Shown: piece after piece, positions 32,501 through 44,656 of the stretch
Layout: each line of letters starts with the position of its first letter
Numbering within the stretch: position 1 is the stretch's first letter
Source: Stereum hirsutum FP-91666 SS1
Taxonomy: Eukaryota > Basidiomycota > Agaricomycetes > Russulales > Stereaceae
NCBI RefSeq assembly: GCF_000264905.1
Contig: NW_006763133.1
Span: forward strand, 1,808,329-1,872,328
Direction: 5' to 3'
Length of the DNA stretch: 64,000 nucleotides
Notes under the pieces: model-generated
Database searches by the model: none
Seen by the model: only the letters and a program-made list of their open reading frames with translations
What the model was told of the DNA's origin: nothing
Program-made: the position numbers and the translations under genes

Positions 32501-35074
32501 TCAAACTCTCCCATACGCCTCCATCAACCCTCCCAACACCCAACAATGTCCCACCATATATATCAACCCACACACCCACACTCTCCAGAACACATCCTCG
32601 CCCAAAAACTCGAGCCTGTACGCTTGACTGAGCCATAAGGCCTGCGTACAGAACCATACGGCTCCGTAGACAATGGATTGACGGGCTGATATTGATGAAA
32701 GACGGGGGACTAGGAGAGGCAGGAAGACGAGGTACCAGAGGAAGTACTGCATGATGATGACAGCGTCAATTAAAATATTAATAGATGAAAGATGACATAT
32801 TGATGGGATTATTTTGCGTCAAGTTAGAATGGGGAGTGTAAAGGAGTGAAACTTACCTGCGACGTACAGACTTTATTAAACACAACAAAGCACACCGTCT
32901 GCACAAACCACGCAAACGGAAGATCTTCCCTCCTCTTCCCGAACATGACCCCAGTCCCTAGTGACAATACCATCTGTGGCCCAAAGCTCGTCAGTGGCGA
33001 TCGCACCACCGCACGCCATATCGAGAGTATCCCTGACGTTGGCAGCGAAGAGAGAGATGCGAGAGGGGGAAGAGGGAGGCCGGGGTACGACAGGTAGATG
33101 AGGTAGAAGTATGGGGAGAAATTGTGTCGATGGTCGAGTCGGTGGATATGGTAGAGGTAGGTCTCATGCAGGAAGGGGTAGCCCCAGCTTAGTGACCGTA
33201 GTCGATGCCGTGAGTATGGTCAGAGACGACGACGAGTTTGACGGTTACAGAGACGGCAGCGTTGTGTTCCCGGATGACGAGGCCGACGAGACCCGAAATT
33301 GTGGGGTGTGAGTTGGTGGGCGAGGAAAAGGAGGGACGTGATGGCGTGTCAGATGTGACACAGACCATCAATTCGCGAGACGAGAACTTACACAGCGTAC
33401 ATCGCAAGCCCAAGCGCAAAGAATGTCCCGGCGCTGATCACCGCAAACCTGATCGTCCTCTCATTCACCCAAATCCGCAACCAGCCCCTCCCGCCGTCCG
33501 CCCCACCTTTCTTCTCAGCAAAACTCTCACTCCCACTATCGCACGCCTCTCTCCCAATGACGCCCACACAAGCCACCCCATACACGACGGGATAAATCTT
33601 CCAATGCACACTCAAACCAAGCAAGACAGCCGCAGCATCCCACCTCGCCCTCAGCGCGCAGAAGAGGGTAAGCAGCACGAGGAGGAGTAGAACAGACTCC
33701 GAAGATCCTCGCGTGGAGATCGTGAAGACGAACGGGGAGAGAAGGTGGCTGGAGGTGATGAGCGTTGCGTACGCGTGCCGTCGTATTTCCTCGGTGCCAA
33801 TTATGGTAGAAATTGCGTTTGCGGGTGAGGACGATGGAGGTGAAAATGAAATCCTCGAGCTGGTTGTTTCGCGCGAGTTACGTCCACCATGGTTGTGGTC
33901 TAGTGCTGCTTCTGCTGGGACAGAGGGCGATAACAAGATTGGAGATACAGTTTCACTAACTCCCACTCTGTCTTGGTTGTCTGAATCGGGGCCACTGGAA
34001 GAGCGAAAAAAAGGAGCACGGAGTGCCGAATCCGTGAGGTGAGTTTATGGAAGTCAAAGTCGATTATCAGATGAATCAGTACCATGAGGAAAGGAGTGGA
34101 TCGGTAGAGGGTCAGAGATGAAAAAGTAAAGACCAATACTTACGAAGAATGAGGTACAGGTGAAAGGACTGAAGGCGACGATGACGGTGAAGGTTCGGAG
34201 AGGGCGTGTTCCGTTCGAGGTCCTTCATGTCGAGATCGTCGTTCCGTCTTTTCAGGCCCGGAAGAAGGTCTCGAAGACAGTAGCACGGATGATGTTGCAT
34301 CTGCTGAAGCGGAACTTTGAGTTTGTGGATGAGATGGAGGAACAGATGAAGATTTTCGGGGGAGGATGACGGATATGAGCAGCTTGTTGATCAAGATTCC
34401 GGCGAGAATGTCGCAAGCCGCGAACAAAAACTTTCCGAACGACTTGTGGACCCACTCGTTGGGCGCGAGGAGTATGGCCAGGAGGGGGGTGTATCGATAT
34501 GTCTCCCGCGTGTATGGGCTGTTCTCGGTTAGTCGTATTCAGGAGTCATGGTGTGACATTGGCGAGGACGAGCGACGATCATAGCGCAGGTCCGAGGCAG
34601 TTCCATACATTCATCCGTGCATTAAATCCATACGCGAGTCCGATGCAAAGCGTAACGCATGTCGTTCATACATCCATTCATTTGCCGTAGCAAGAGTCGC
34701 ATTCATTTCCACCAAAAGCACGAAGCAGCGGTGGAAGTAGTCGGACGGTACATGTGAATTTCAGAGAAACATGATGAGCGACCATTCTCAAAAAAGAAAG
34801 AAAGCAAGAAGCGAAATGACACGTACTCTCCGACGGTAAACCATCGGTTGAGTGGGCCCTGGGCACGATTGTCCGTCCCGGGACCAGGATTGAGCACGAA
34901 GCGGGTAGCGTCACTGAAGACGCGATAGTCGACGTCAGTATATTTGACCACCGAATGGGAATCATGCCATTCGCTGTAGATTATAAGCCCGACGCGCAGG
35001 AGTATCGAGAAGACCAGGATGGTAGGAAACGAGGGAAAAGAACGCAGGAATCGGTCCGAGAGACTCGAACTCAT
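32501..35074 (-). CDS. GPI14: GPI mannosyltransferase 1 catalytic subunit (PIG-M)
   Basis: Start chosen at ATG 35074 (MSSSLSDRFLRSFPSFPTIL) because the first membrane helix follows at once; TGA 32501. The ER-lumenal catalytic loop has the DxD-like pair in VVKYTDVDYRVFSDATRFV, then SPYTRETYRYTPLLAILLAP, the family motif GYPFLHETYLYHIHRLDHRH followed by NFSPYFYLIYLSYP, and C-terminal helices ending GLMEAYGRV. It adds the first mannose to GlcN-PI, using dolichol-phosphate mannose, in the ER membrane. A long Ser/Pro/Thr-rich insertion (33830-34330) separates two early helices. Around six to eight introns. Confidence 0.9.
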
Positions 35075-36807
35075 GGCCTGGTTAGTGACCTTTCCAACTG
35101 AAAGCCGTGTCGCTGTGGGAGACACGATGTCGCGCTAGCGAAATTGGCCACCAGGATTTTTTTTCTCCTATAGGGTTCTCGGGCTCAGACGGATTGTGGC
35201 GTCCACGGTCACGGTGTAGTTCGAATGTGAAGCACGGACCGGAGGCAAACGGAGGATGCTGAGAAGCAGCGTGGGAGAACATTGTGGCGTCTAAGTTGAA
35301 CTTGACCTTTGCACGGGCAGAACCTTGTTTCTCGTCCTGCCCACGCGCTGCTTCTTCTCCGTCTATACCGCTCAGAGGCGCTCGTTATCCCTCTCAGTTA
35401 ATCGGATCGTATAACCTTAGTGAGCTCTAATTTTGTGATAGCATTATCGATGGATTCGGCTTGAAGAACTCAATAATGCCGAAGTAACTCAAAAGACGCC
35501 TAGGGTCCGGCTCGACAAAGCTGAATCCCACAACGGCACGGTGGTACGGCATCGAAATCCGGGTCATCATCAACGAGGCTTCTCCAAATATTTTATGCTT
35601 CTGTTCTTGCTTACGGGCTGTGGGCATACTGAGCGGAGATGAGGCAACAGTATGAGAGAATGCCACACTCAACCTAGGGCCAGTTCTCCCGCCCATTGCT
35701 CCAGGGTATCTTTCACTTCGTCTACATCTTCTACTCCTTCCTGTCAAACCGTCTGACTTTCGACAGCTGAGCACCCCTCTTGGCTGCTGGAATGATCCTC
35801 ACCATGAGAAGCCATGCAATCAGTTCTTCGGAATCGAGCAGGTCCTACGCTTGCTTTGGTTGGCTCCACTCGTCGGACAGCCCCACTCCTCTCAAGGTCT
35901 TGACTCTTCTTGCTGATTCAAATCAGCATGTAGGTACAGTAGCGTTTGAACTGAAACTCTATACTCAAAGCAACGTCGTCATCACACTTACAGCCAGATG
36001 ACTTCACAGGATGTCTGAGGATGATTGACTAGAATAAGGTTCATGAGCATCTGAACGGGGAGAAAGGTTTTGGTAGGCACTCGAAGCGTGATGATCATTC
36101 GTACCACTGATTACTTCCAAACCACCTGTTGAACTGCTGATCATCCATGGAGGACAAGGCTCTCTACACGATGATCACTTGCTGACGAGCCCCATTCGAA
36201 GTCCTCAGTAATTTGGTAAACACCCTGATCGATTTCAGGTGACAGAACCATGGATTAAGCACTTTCGAACTGTGAACAATGAGTATATTTTGGAGCGAGA
36301 GCATCAACGAGCTTCAAACATGAATTGACCCTCGTCTTGTGGACCTTGCGAGGACTCTGGATATCGATACGGAGATAGAGTTAGTATCCGCGAGGCAGAG
36401 AGCGCAGAGTCGATATTTTCTAAGTGCCTTGGGAAACAGAGGACACAACATTTCAACAAACGTGACATTGCATTGTCGATCTTCAACGAAGTCTTGAGCA
36501 GAAAGACTCAAAGAGCAAAAGAAAGCATGCACTAGTGTGGCACCTACGATCCAAAATGGCATGCGCACGCCTGTGGCGCGCGTCTCGACGTGTTGACGTG
36601 GCACTCGTACGTCACCGAACGCTCGTGACGGGAGTTATGCACAAGAAAAAGACGAAGGAAAAAGTGTAAAATATGTAACATCCCAGGACAAAACACAAAA
36701 GAACTATGATGGTCGAACAACGAAAGAATGGTCCGCTCGAAGCAGAATGCGAAGAAGCAACAAGAATAAAGTGCGATCCGTTCTAAGGTGACAGTCCCGT
36801 TGTGGTC
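35075..36807. other. Region with short coding-like pieces on the minus strand, no model
   Basis: Several minus-strand pieces look coding: 36565-36314 begins MPFWIVGATLVHAFFCSLSL, which resembles a secretion signal; then YPESSQGPQDEGQFMFEA (about 36350), EIDQGVYQITEDFEWGSS (about 36230-36180), MDDQQFNRWFGSNQW (about 36150), and 35774-35427 ends SFVEPDPRRLLSYFGIIEFF and a stop. They may be exons of one secreted-protein gene or of a pseudogene; joins could not be fixed. The first 300 bp upstream of PIG-M hold its promoter. Confidence 0.25.
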
Positions 36808-37841
36808 TTAAATCTATAAACAAAGAAAACGGGAACGGATAGGCGATTTAGCGAGGAAGACATCGAGCAAGGAAAGTGGAACGCGGACGCACGTATTGTG
36901 AGACCCAGCGGAAACCTTCGCCGTAGCCCTGCCTCTGGACAACGGAGCACATGAAGATCTCAATGGGACGGATGTCATTCAATGGAACCTTGCCCTATTT
37001 CCGTTCAACCACCACCACACAAACGAGCACACAAACGCGTCAGTACTCCTGTACACGTAATAATACAGTTTCCAAGCACGCACCTTGCCAGTCGTCTGAT
37101 AGAGGCCCAGATGATGCCTCAACTCCTCTTCGCTGACAGCACCGGGGGCGTCGATCTTGTTGCCGAGGATAAGGAAAGGAACCTTAGAGAGTTCCTCAAT
37201 GGAGAGGAGGGCGTCGAGCTCGGCCTTGGATTCGCCGAAACGTTCGAAGTCAGCACTGTCAACGAGGAAGACGATGCCGTCGACTTCGGGGAAGTAGTCA
37301 CGCCAGAGGCGGCGAGCTAGAGGAAGGATACGAACATGTCGGTAATGAGATATGCGAACAGGACCGGGTGCACACTACAAGGAAGGAGAATGCGGTCATT
37401 ATTGGTGAAGCGACGTACCCTGTTGGTGACCACCGAGATCGTAAGTGGTGAATTTGACATTCCCAATAGCCAGCTCCTCAGAGGCTGAGTAGAATAATGA
37501 GCAATCATCAGAAGTAAATACGACATTGACGACGCACTTGGGTGGAGAGTTGGCTGGAGCGTAGCTAGCCTGTCGTTTTTGAGCATGTGCAACAAGGTCT
37601 ACGGGGTTTTATGAGTAACTTGTATTATTCGACCGAAATTATGCGCCCATACCGTCTTTCCAGCGTTGTCCAGCCCAAGGAAGAGAATCTTAGCGTTCTT
37701 GTTCAACAGACCTACATCATAGAAGTCAGTCTACGTCGAGCTGAGAACACGCGGCCTGTCTCGTGCGCCGAGTGGAAGAGGGCGAACAAGTGACTGACCG
37801 AGCTGTGCAAGAACATCCCAGAACCAGTTAACGATCCACAT
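36808..37841 (-). CDS. SAR1: Small GTPase Sar1 (COPII coat initiator)
   Basis: Starts at ATG 37841 ([15 protein letters not shown], the amphipathic N-terminal helix used for ER membrane insertion). GTPase motifs: FLGLDNAGK split before TTLLHML (P-loop), QPTLHPS (switch I Thr), [20 protein letters not shown] (switch II), [16 protein letters not shown] (NKxD). The C-terminus is FRWVSQYI: a GTGCGT donor after QY and an acceptor TTATAG lead to a terminal exon of only ATT TAA (stop at 36808), matching the conserved Sar1 end. Reading through instead would add about 14 odd residues. Sar1-GTP recruits Sec23/24 at ER exit sites. About seven introns. Confidence 0.95.
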
Positions 37842-38710
37842 ATCTGGTAAGAAGAGTTGTTGGAAGAGAGAAACAAAGACGAAGTCTGAGGTGGTGGAGG
37901 TTTGCCTGGAAGGTGAGTTGCACACGGGTAAGCGTCGTGACAGAAACCCCACGTGGCGCTCTGAGGTGTGATCGAATTCCAGTTTTCTGAGTGGCGGAAG
38001 GAGCGATATGAGCGCGTCTCAGACCTTTATTTTCGAGGCAGCCCGTTGGAACCACGTCGTTGAACGTTCACAATACATTTACGGAAAAGTCTCTTGCATA
38101 TCTTGCATTTGTGAGCCGACGTTCCACCAGTTGTTTGAGGGGCGAGCAGATTTTCAGGAAGGTAAAGGTCACAGTCGAGTAAGATTTGAGCAAAGAATGA
38201 AGATGGCATTGTGTAGCGACATCCACGACAAAACATACAGGCAATACAGGATGTACACATGGAAAAGGCAGGAGAAAAAGAGCAAGAAAAGAGAGTGGTA
38301 GAAAACAGAGGAGTATGTGGGAAAGGTCTGACACTCACTTCACCATCAAGCCCCGAACAAACGAAGCCGAGTGAGCAAGTTCTAAAACCCGTCCAGCATC
38401 CCTCTCCGCATAACCGAATCGCCTCGTTCAGCCTTAGTTGGGACGTTAGAACGGGCACTGTCTTAGAGGTTGCGTTGGACGAAGAAAAAACAGAACGACG
38501 CGCCCGACGCGAAGCTTTATACCGCATCTGTTTGGCATTGTTTGGTTTGGAAAGGGGCAGGTGGCGGGGTGGCGCTTTGCCAGATAAGGGGCGGTCTGCT
38601 TTACGACTTTGTCGGCAGCAGCGTCTGAAGGAGAGCTGTACATATCGTGCTCTCTCTAGGTCAGACTGTGAGATGCCTATGCAAGATATCTCTCTGGACT
38701 GCTGTACTCG
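37842..38710. promoter_or_regulatory. Divergent region between SAR1 and ATG15
   Basis: 869 bp between divergent start codons, holding both promoters. Open frames here overlap on both strands without protein character. No further gene seen. Confidence 0.4.
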
Positions 38711-40196
38711 ATGACCATGTTTTATTTCTCTATATTCTTAATATCCTTTCTGTGCTCTACGAGGTTCATATCGGCCGCATCACTATCCTTCGATCCGATC
38801 CAGCAGTATAGCTTGCCTTTTGTCGGCGACGAACCCCTGCAAGCTTCCTTCAGCTTGGTCGAGCAGCAACTCCCACCGTCATTGACAGTAAAGTCGGTTC
38901 CAACCTCGGTATATCGTCCAAAGTCCGTAGACGCACTCCTCCATGCGCGATCACAGTCCCTTCGACATGCGCAGGGTGAGAAGGTTGACTGGGATCTAGT
39001 CGAAGTTAACGGACCCGATGTAAAGGACAGGCATACGCTTGTACAACTTGCACGTATGTCAGGGGATGCATACGCACTTCCTGGTCAGAAGAATTGGTAT
39101 GACATCGATCCAGCATGGAACGAGGTGCGCGATCCTCAGCTCTTTAGTCTGCATCACTCGGAGCGGAACACTCAAATGTTATACTCATATGCCAGAGCTT
39201 TCCATTCGGTTGGGAAGACGCTTCCGAAGGATTCCGCGGGCACGTCTTCGTCTCCTCAGACAACTCTACCGTCATCTTGTCCATCAAGGGAACCACTATC
39301 CAAGGCCCTACATCGAAGAAGGACAAGTACAACGACAACCTCCTCTTCTCCTGTTGTTGCGCCCGCGTAGACTTCTCCTGGATATTCAACACGGTCTGCG
39401 ACTGTTACGCCAATCACTGGAAGTGCGACAATACATGTCTCACTACGGCGCTCGTGCAGGATAGTCTGTTTTACTCTGTTGGCGTCGTATGTTTTTCTTG
39501 CTCTCCGGCCGTCTATGCCACAATCTTACCGTCGGAAACTGAATACTACCCTTGCATGTCTACTGCAGAACCTGATCAAGGACCTGACCCTACTCTACCC
39601 AACATCCGACGTCTGGCTCGTAGGCCACTCCCTCGGCGGCGCACTCGCCTCTCTCCTCGGCGCCACCTTCGGACTCCCCTCCGTCGCCTTCGAAGCCCCC
39701 GGCGAACGCCTAGCCGCAAACCGTCTCCATCTCCACCTCCCTCCATCTCTACCCTCCGAGCCTTCCGACCTCCCCTTTGCCCCCGTCACCCACGTCTACC
39801 ACAACGCCGACCCGATCCCTCAAGGCGCCTGTACCGGCTTCGGCTCGCCCTGCGCTTCGGCAGGATACGCATTGGAGACGCGGTGTCATCTCGGGAAGAG
39901 TATCGTTTATGATACGGTCGGACAGCTGGGGTGGAGAGTGGACGTGAGGACGCATCCGATTAAGCAGGTTATTACTAGGGTTATTGAGTTGGAGGAATCG
40001 TGGGAGGATGGGAGGGAGGTGCCCGTCGCGAGGGAGGAGGTGGATTGTGTGGTATGTTATTTCTTCTTTTTCTTCTTCGGATCACTCTTTTCCATTCACT
40101 GGCGGAGTCGAATGGATAGTGACTAACCGTGTCCTGTTTCCGATGCTGCAGGATTGTTACAAGTGGGAGTTTGGCGATTTTAAGGATGAGGAGTGA
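38711..40196 (+). CDS. ATG15: Autophagic-body phospholipase Atg15
   Basis: Starts at ATG 38711 with a signal anchor (MTMFYFSIFLISFLCSTRFI) and ends at TGA 40194-40196. Atg15 landmarks: VQLARMSGDAYALP, SFPFGWEDASEGFRGHVFVS, ILSIKGTT, the Cys-rich block DNLLFSCCCARVDFSW with CDCYANHWKCDNTCL, the lipase elbow VGHSLGGALASLLGATFGLP (catalytic Ser), the catalytic Asp region VTHVYHNADPIPQGAC and the final CYKWEFGDF. This membrane-anchored lipase reaches the vacuole by the multivesicular body route and breaks down autophagic-body membranes. Four or five exons; the last intron is near 40051-40151. Confidence 0.95.
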
Positions 40197-40457
40197 GGAC
40201 GCGAAACCGTGATCCTGTATATCTGCTTGTATCACCATGTAGAATACGAGTGGAAGATGAGATCTCTGTATATATCTAATTTCCTGCCCAATGTATGACC
40301 GATCACGGATCAACCAGACTGCATCAACTCTATCCATGCAGGCACCACAACCGCTCTGTTCTAACACACCTACCGAATCATTCACATAAGATCAAACGGC
40401 CACCAATTAATCCCTTTAAAAAAACCTCCTTTCTGTGACCCAACAAGTCCCACAACC

Positions 40458-42446
40458 TCACACCCTTCTCTCCGCCCCACCAATCCACCTCCCCTGCACA
40501 TAAACCCTCCTCATATTCCTATCATCCCCAGTAAACAAAAACCTCTCCAACAACTCGTCCAACTCCTCCTTGCCTCCTTTTCCCCTGTCGATACCCAACT
40601 CCTCATCCGTATCCACGCCCCAAAGCCCCAGATTCCCCGCATCGCTCCGGACGCTCACAAGCAGCGCATCGAACGCTTTCCCAGGCGTGAACGAGCCGAT
40701 GCGGGAGGAGAGGTCACAGACGTGGGCGCCGCCGAGGGTGGCGAGGTAGAGCAGGGCGGAGGGGGGGAGTTGGCGGTTTGCGAATTTGGGGGGTTCGGGG
40801 GCGGATGGGGCGGGAGAGGTGGTTGTGATGGAAGTGGGAGGAGAGGATTGAGATTGGTCGTGTTCCATGGCGATGATCTTGGAGGCGATGCTGGCATGCT
40901 GGATAGCCGTAAGTATCGAAGGCGAAAACCCGCCCGAGACGTCCGTTCCTAATCCGACCTACAACAGCACACAACCACCACCATCATCAACATCCCACTC
41001 TCTTCAACTGAACGAGAAGGGGGGAAAAGCTCAAAACCGACCTTAACCCCCCTATCCAACATCTCCCCAACCTTACAAACCCCACTCCTCAAATTAAAAT
41101 TACTCGTCGGACAATGACTCACGCCTGCCCCCCTCCTCCTCACCAGCCCCACTTCCTCCTCGCTCAGATGCACGGCATGCGCGAGGATGGTCCGAGGTCC
41201 TAAGAGGCCGTGTTTGTCGTAGACGTCGGCGTAGGAGGTACAGTCTGGGAAGAGCTCGAGCGTGAACGCGATTTCGGACGGGTTTTCGGAGATGTGGGTT
41301 TGGATCATTAGGGGCTCGGTATGGGGATGGGGTGGGGAGGTGGAATTGGAGAGGGAAGAGAGGGAGTGTAGGAGGGGGGAGGTGCAGGAGATGGCGAAGC
41401 GGGGGGTTAGGATGGGTTGGACGAGGGCTGGGGTGGTGTTATCCGAGCTAGATGGGGAGGCTAGAGTGCGGATGTGGGTGATGAGGGCCTTGGTGGAGGC
41501 TATGGACTCTTCGACGGAGGGTTCGATGTAACTGGGTGGACAGTTCCGGTTCATGTTACATTTCTGTGCGTGGAGAAAGAGGTACGTGAAACCGTCAGCA
41601 AGGAGGGCCACACGAGCTAGAGTGGCGCACGGGCTCACCTACCCCGACAAACGCTCGTTGACCTAGATATAGCGCACAATACGATACGAGCCAGTCAGTA
41701 CTCAGTACGGATGACCACTTCTCGTTTTCGGAAGTCAAGTACTTACCATGACTATGCACAATATCGGCAAGTATCTTCGTAGCTTCGAGATGAAGGGTCC
41801 CATAATAACAACACGTCGTAGTCTGCGTTCACCTTCAAAACTCAGAACCGAACGGGAATAGGGGCAAAGGAGCGCTAATAGGAACGTACCCCAGAGTTGA
41901 TGATCCGTTTAACGACCGACTCGTATGCCCGTTTCGCAAAGTCGACGTTAGCGAACCTGGCCTCCATAGGGAATGTGACATTATCCAGCCAATCAAGGAG
42001 TTCGTACTGCTGTCCGCTGAGCAGAATAATAAAAAAAACAAATCAAAACCCGAACGGCCCGATATTGTCTTACAGGGATGCTGACCTTCCGATATTCGGG
42101 ACCTGAGGCGCATGCTAAAATCCCCATCAAACACTTAATTCTTATCCTTCACCCACCCAAAAAGCGAAGACAGACTCAGACTCACAGTATGCGTATCCAC
42201 GAATCCCGGCAACAAAAACTCTCCCCTCTTCAATGTCACAAAATCCACGCTATCCCCGTCCAATACTACCCCCTTCTGCGCCATCACCTCCTGGACCAGC
42301 GAGTCCGGCACGTCATCTACGACCCAGGCGATATCCCCCGAGGGGCCGACGCAGATAAGACATTTCGGGAGAGCGAGGTAGGAGGAGAGGGAAAGGGGGT
42401 TGATGACGGCGCCGTGGAAGATCTTGGAGCGGGGTTGGGTGGACAT
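40458..42446 (-). CDS. GUD1: Guanine deaminase (amidohydrolase superfamily)
   Basis: Starts at ATG 42446 (MSTQPRSKIFHGAVINPLSL), ends at stop 40458. Metal-site motif FLLPGFVDTHT|HAPQVPN is split by an intron. Then YELLDWLDNVTFPMEARFAN, INSGTTTCCYYGT, FVGKCNMNRNCPPSY, ILTPRFAISC, QTHISENPSE, LAHAVHLSEEEV, VSHCPTSNFNLRSG and the final catalytic Asp in GLGTDVSGGFSPSI. Converts guanine to xanthine in purine salvage, cytosolic. A Ser/Pro-rich insertion (about 40740-40860) is unusual. Seven or more introns. Tail-to-tail with ATG15. Confidence 0.93.
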
Positions 42447-44656
42447 GGTTGGAGTGCGTTTGGAAGGCTTTGTGCTACTGTGACGGGTACGAGTGGAGTT
42501 CTTTCAACTGTTTGTTCGAATTGAAGCCTCGAGATCCGGACGACGGGTTCGCAAGAAGATGAGCCGGTGTTGTCGATGAGACTTGAGCTTGAAGCTTCCC
42601 CTTCAGGTGTCGAGCGAGGTATATGTCAAGGATCTAGCATCAAACGATGATCAAGACACAAGCGAACAGAAGGACGTCTATCTCGTGCTCGTCGGCGACC
42701 GCAAGCCTATTGACGCTCGCCGCGGGGCTAAAGTACGATAAGTCCATTAATCGTGGCATGAAGGCAGCAAGCACGAATGATTGCATGACGAGACACGTCT
42801 AAGTTGCGCCGTCGTACTCGGGGACCCTCTTTCCGCCTTGTCCTTTTCCAGCCTTTTCCTTGTCAATTATTTCCTCAGTACCGTCATCTCCGTCTTCAAC
42901 TCCATCCTGTCATCGATATCTCGATGCACGGTTCACGTTCGGTAAAGTTAGAAGTTGACGCGGCTGCGTCATCCCGAGCATCACGCATCCCTTCCCTTCT
43001 GCGTTCTAGGTCCATGATGATATGAATGAACGCAATTTATTATTCAAGCAGACAGGGCAGAGATATATCCGAGCCTGTTTCGTCCTCACGAGGCAGCAAC
43101 AGAATGCATGGACATATAAGGACCGATGGCCCTCCTTGTCCACAGACGGAAATATACCACCAACACACGAAACGTCGGCCTTGTTCCCCAGAGGGTCATA
43201 TCGTTTGATGGTGGCTTCCGGTCATCCTTCATCCTGTACCTGCTGCTCCAGCTACCTTCCATTTACGACGGTCAACAACCGGCGACGCGGAGAAATTAGA
43301 CGTCCTTGTCAGCCAGCCAGCCAGCGAAATTCGTTCATCCAATCCGAGTGGTACGGTCTCACACAAGAACCCATGCTAAACGGCGAACAAGGGCGTCCTT
43401 TACGTTCGGTGACTTGTTGTCCGAAAAGGCTACCCGGCAGCCCATGGTGAAACCGGTTCGCAAGAAGCCTTTCGAAGTGTTCGCGTGGGTTGGGCTGGGC
43501 TCTGTTGGGTGGTTGATCGTCGGCGAATCGAGGTGTCTGTCTCTTCTGGTCCCGAAAGGATGTTCGTGTTTCGTCGATTTCGTACGCACGCGGGCGGGAA
43601 GGACCAGTTCGGTCTTTGCATGATCATGACAGGTTCTTCTGACGTCGATTCACCTCCCTCAAACACTGCCAATGCCGGAAGACAAGGCGAAATGAACGAA
43701 TATTACTGGAGGGTACGGTTATGGTCGTCGCCGTTCGAGGCCCGAGTTGCAGGTCTTGGACGTATTAGAGAAAAATAAATGCGGGGGAGAGAGGACGTGA
43801 GCGGATCGGGGTCAGGGTAAGCTACGACTTTGAGTTCAGCGGCGAGACCGTCCATCGGATGGCGAGCTCGGACAGGTACAGGTTCCTCGACGTCGGGTGG
43901 GAGAGATGGTCCTCGGAGGACGTTGTATCGTGCGCCGATGCGGGTGGAGCGACTGATGGAATATTAAGCGTATGAGGGAAAATCTCAGCTGAACAAAGAC
44001 TGATCATTTGCGAGCATGCTGGACGAAGACTTCGAGCGCCTAGCTGTGCGGAAGACCGCTGCCGAGGGTGATGGCCAGAAAGAGAGAAGTTTAATCTCGA
44101 TAATGTTGAGACTAAAGGTTGACTGAGACAAGCAGGTAATTGTAGTACGGGTCCCAATTGTGGATAGAGAGAGTAGAGAGTGACGTCGGGGACTGCGTGA
44201 AGCAGAGGGTGCTGTCAAGAGAGTCGAACAGGGGCTTTTTAGCGAAAGGAGAAGAGGGCGCTGCATTTGAAATATGGGCGTGAGGCGCGTCTATTGCGTC
44301 ACCGAAAGAGGCAAGTTCACTTTGGAGCTCGTCTTTTCTTGGGCAGAAAACATAGGAGATGAAGAACAGCAGGCGATGGAAAACACATGTACAGTGAGGG
44401 GAGGATTCAGAGGCAAGTGGAAGGGAGGGAGTGTGGCGGAGTGGCGTGAGGGAGGGGAAGGGACTAGCCGAGGGATGGAGTGCCTTGATCTGCTCATATC
44501 ACACCCTCCGCGTCCCGACTTGCGTATAAAGTTCATCGGTCTCCTCTTCCCATCCCCTCTCTTCCTTCCTTTCTCCATCGTCTCCACCGTCCCCGCCAGC
44601 GCCCTCGTCGCCGTCCCACACGTCGTCCCCCTTTGCCTTTTCACGTCTGTTCTATC
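42447..44656. other. Gene-poor region with unassigned coding-like pieces
   Basis: About 2.2 kb. On the plus strand a two-exon piece (42527-42566 joined to 42607-42741) reads SLEIRTTGSQEDEP-VSSEVY and QKDVYLVLVGDRKPIDARRG before a TAA. On the minus strand a frame at about 44340-44120 reads ELQSELASFGDAIDAPHAHI ... LSIHNWDPYYNYLLVSVNL, and 43940-43708 reads RIGARYNVLRGPSLPPDVEE and LAAELKVVAYPDPDPLTSSL to a stop. These look like exons of one unrecognised minus-strand gene. A TATAAA at 44525-44530 lies 127 bp before the next plus-strand gene. Confidence 0.3.
44525..44530 (+). promoter_or_regulatory. TATA box candidate
   Basis: TATAAA preceded by GCG, 127 bp upstream of the ATG at 44657, with CT-rich sequence between, as is common in highly expressed fungal genes. 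Confidence 0.45.

Noticed and set aside
35040..35120. tRNA-like stretch (GACTCGAACTCATGGCC)
   Set aside because: Resembles an antisense T-arm, but no acceptor stem or cloverleaf forms and the bases encode the PIG-M N-terminus.
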